The notes below the pieces were generated by a model. That model was not told the DNA's origin and ran no database searches. It was given only the letters and a program-made list of their open reading frames with translations. Below are positions 5,896 to 6,444 of a DNA stretch of 6,444 bases, one piece after another. This DNA comes from an uncultured Synechococcus sp. (GTDB taxonomy: Bacteria; Cyanobacteriota; Cyanobacteriia; PCC-6307; Cyanobiaceae). Positions within the stretch are counted from its first letter, which is position 1. Each line of letters begins with the position of its first letter. The DNA lies in contig CAJWAH010000079.1 in the NCBI GenBank assembly GCA_913020095.1, positions 1-6,444 on the forward strand. Reading direction: 5' to 3'. The position numbers were made by a program, and so were the translations under genes.

Positions 5896-6264
5896 ATGTC
5901 GAAAAAGCGCAAGCGCATCAGCCGTCGCCGTCTGGCTGGCCAACGGGTTCTGGCCCACGTTCCAACCCACAACCTTGATACCGGCGAGCACAAGCCCGTG
6001 ACCGCTGCCCGTCGCTACATCGCCAAGTCCAATCTGGTGCCGCCGGCTCTGGTGAACGTGCGCCGCAACGAGCACACCACCGACCGCTTCTTCTGGGGCG
6101 AGAAAGGTCTGTTCAGCGCTCAATACGCCGAAGAAAACCACTTCCTCTTCCCGTCCCTGCGCACGATCGTTGACTCCGTGGGCGAAGACACCATCTTTGC
6201 TGGCCTGGAAGCCACCTCCGACGACTGGGAGGAGATGGAGGAGTACGAGTACGCCTTCGTTTAA
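5896..6264 (+). CDS. DUF3155-like small conserved cyanobacterial protein of unknown function
   Basis: The 122-residue protein resembles the DUF3155 family, which as far as I recall is restricted to cyanobacteria and has no assigned function. It starts with a very basic stretch, SKKRKRISRRR (residues 2-12). The middle reads KPVTAARRYIAKSNLVPPAL, then RNEHTTDRFFWGEKGLFSAQ and YAEENHFLFPSLRTI, which are the parts I associate with the family. It ends in an acidic tail, DDWEEMEEYEYAFV (109-122). There is no signal peptide or membrane segment, so it is probably cytoplasmic; the basic N-terminus suggests nucleic acid or ribosome contact (inference only). The ATG at 5896 is the only reasonable start. 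It sits alone behind a ~400-bp gene-free region and converges with the hydrolase gene. Confidence 0.8.
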   Translation: MSKKRKRISRRRLAGQRVLAHVPTHNLDTGEHKPVTAARRYIAKSNLVPPALVNVRRNEHTTDRFFWGEKGLFSAQYAEENHFLFPSLRTIVDSVGEDTIFAGLEATSDDWEEMEEYEYAFV

Positions 6265-6302
6265 GCCACTGGCTTAAAGGGCCGCCAAAAATTGGGCGGC
6301 CC
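6261..6302. terminator. Palindrome plus GC-rich hairpin between convergent genes, possible bidirectional terminator
   Basis: Bases 6261-6277 read TTAAGCCACTGGCTTAA, a 17-bp palindrome with 8-bp arms around one base, containing both convergent stop codons. Directly after it, GGGCCGCC (6279-6286) pairs with GGCGGCCC (6295-6302) around an 8-base loop. Read on the minus strand this hairpin is followed by a short T run (TTT), giving a weak intrinsic terminator for the hydrolase, although it lies within its last codons. On the plus strand no T run follows. Confidence 0.4.
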
Positions 6303-6444
6303 GCTCCACGGCGTCAATCGGAATCGTGTGGCCGCCTGTGAAGGTCAACACCTCCACCTGGCCGCCCACGCGAGCAATTTCAGTGGCAAGTGCGGCTTGA
6401 GCCGCCACTGGCACCACGACATCCTCTGAACCGTGCATCAAGAG
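6274..6444 (-). CDS. Alpha/beta hydrolase (esterase/phospholipase-like), C-terminal fragment
   Basis: The last 56 codons and stop of a gene entering from the right edge are present. The fragment includes LLMHGSEDVVVPVAAQAAL, where the Asp of GSED is the usual acid of the catalytic triad, and LTFTGGHTIPIDAVERAA, where the His of GGH is the catalytic histidine. This pattern fits the phospholipase/carboxylesterase (Abhydrolase_2-like) group. The nucleophilic Ser lies outside the window, so activity and substrate cannot be judged. It converges with the DUF3155-like gene with nine bases between the stop codons. Confidence 0.8.
   Translation of the reverse strand, partial: LLMHGSEDVVVPVAAQAALATEIARVGGQVEVLTFTGGHTIPIDAVERAAQFLAAL

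Noticed and set aside
1..6444. CRISPR array, tRNA genes, prophage or toxin-antitoxin genes
   Set aside because: No spaced direct repeats, no tRNA arms and no related proteins were seen on either strand.

Overview
The window looks like a high-GC picocyanobacterium of the Synechococcus/Cyanobium group. The strongest reasons are an intact psbK (photosystem II subunit), a cyanobacteria-type DUF3155-like protein, a Hik2-like sensor kinase, and tgt next to psbK. The first ~345 bases do not fit this picture. They read as a broken fragment of a eukaryotic LINE-type retroelement reverse transcriptase, with the typical C-x-C-x7-H-x4-C zinc knuckle, fused directly onto the 3' part of a cyanobacterial gene. 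A chimeric assembly or amplification product involving a eukaryotic (possibly dinoflagellate) host or companion is the simplest explanation; this is inference.

Layout from left to right: 1-~345, retroelement fragment (+), frameshifted. 264-1523 (-), N-terminal part of a GH15/phosphorylase-kinase-alpha/beta-like protein, truncated by the junction. 1557-2330 (+), WecG/TagA/CpsF glycosyltransferase, divergent from the GH15 gene with only 33 bp between start codons. 2269-2412 (-), psbK, whose 3' end overlaps the glycosyltransferase antisense by 62 bp. 2443-3579 (-), tgt, 30 bp upstream of psbK and in the same frame, so a likely tgt-psbK unit. 3643-4398 (+), cobS, divergent from tgt. 4391-5497 (-), a soluble sensor histidine kinase that converges on cobS with an 8-bp overlap carrying both stop codons. 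5498-5895, a ~400-bp gene-free region with candidate back-to-back promoters and a series of predicted hairpins, the last just before the next start codon. 5896-6264 (+), small DUF3155-like protein. 6274-6444 (-), C-terminal end of an alpha/beta hydrolase, running off the window.

The cyanobacterial genes are mostly core housekeeping: tRNA queuosine modification (tgt), cobalamin assembly (cobS), photosystem II (psbK), signalling (histidine kinase), surface glycan synthesis (glycosyltransferase). They are packed tightly, with overlapping ends and stop codons shared in palindromes. I see no phage, CRISPR, toxin or defence system. The two places that deserve most attention are the foreign junction at the left end and the structured leader before the DUF3155-like gene.
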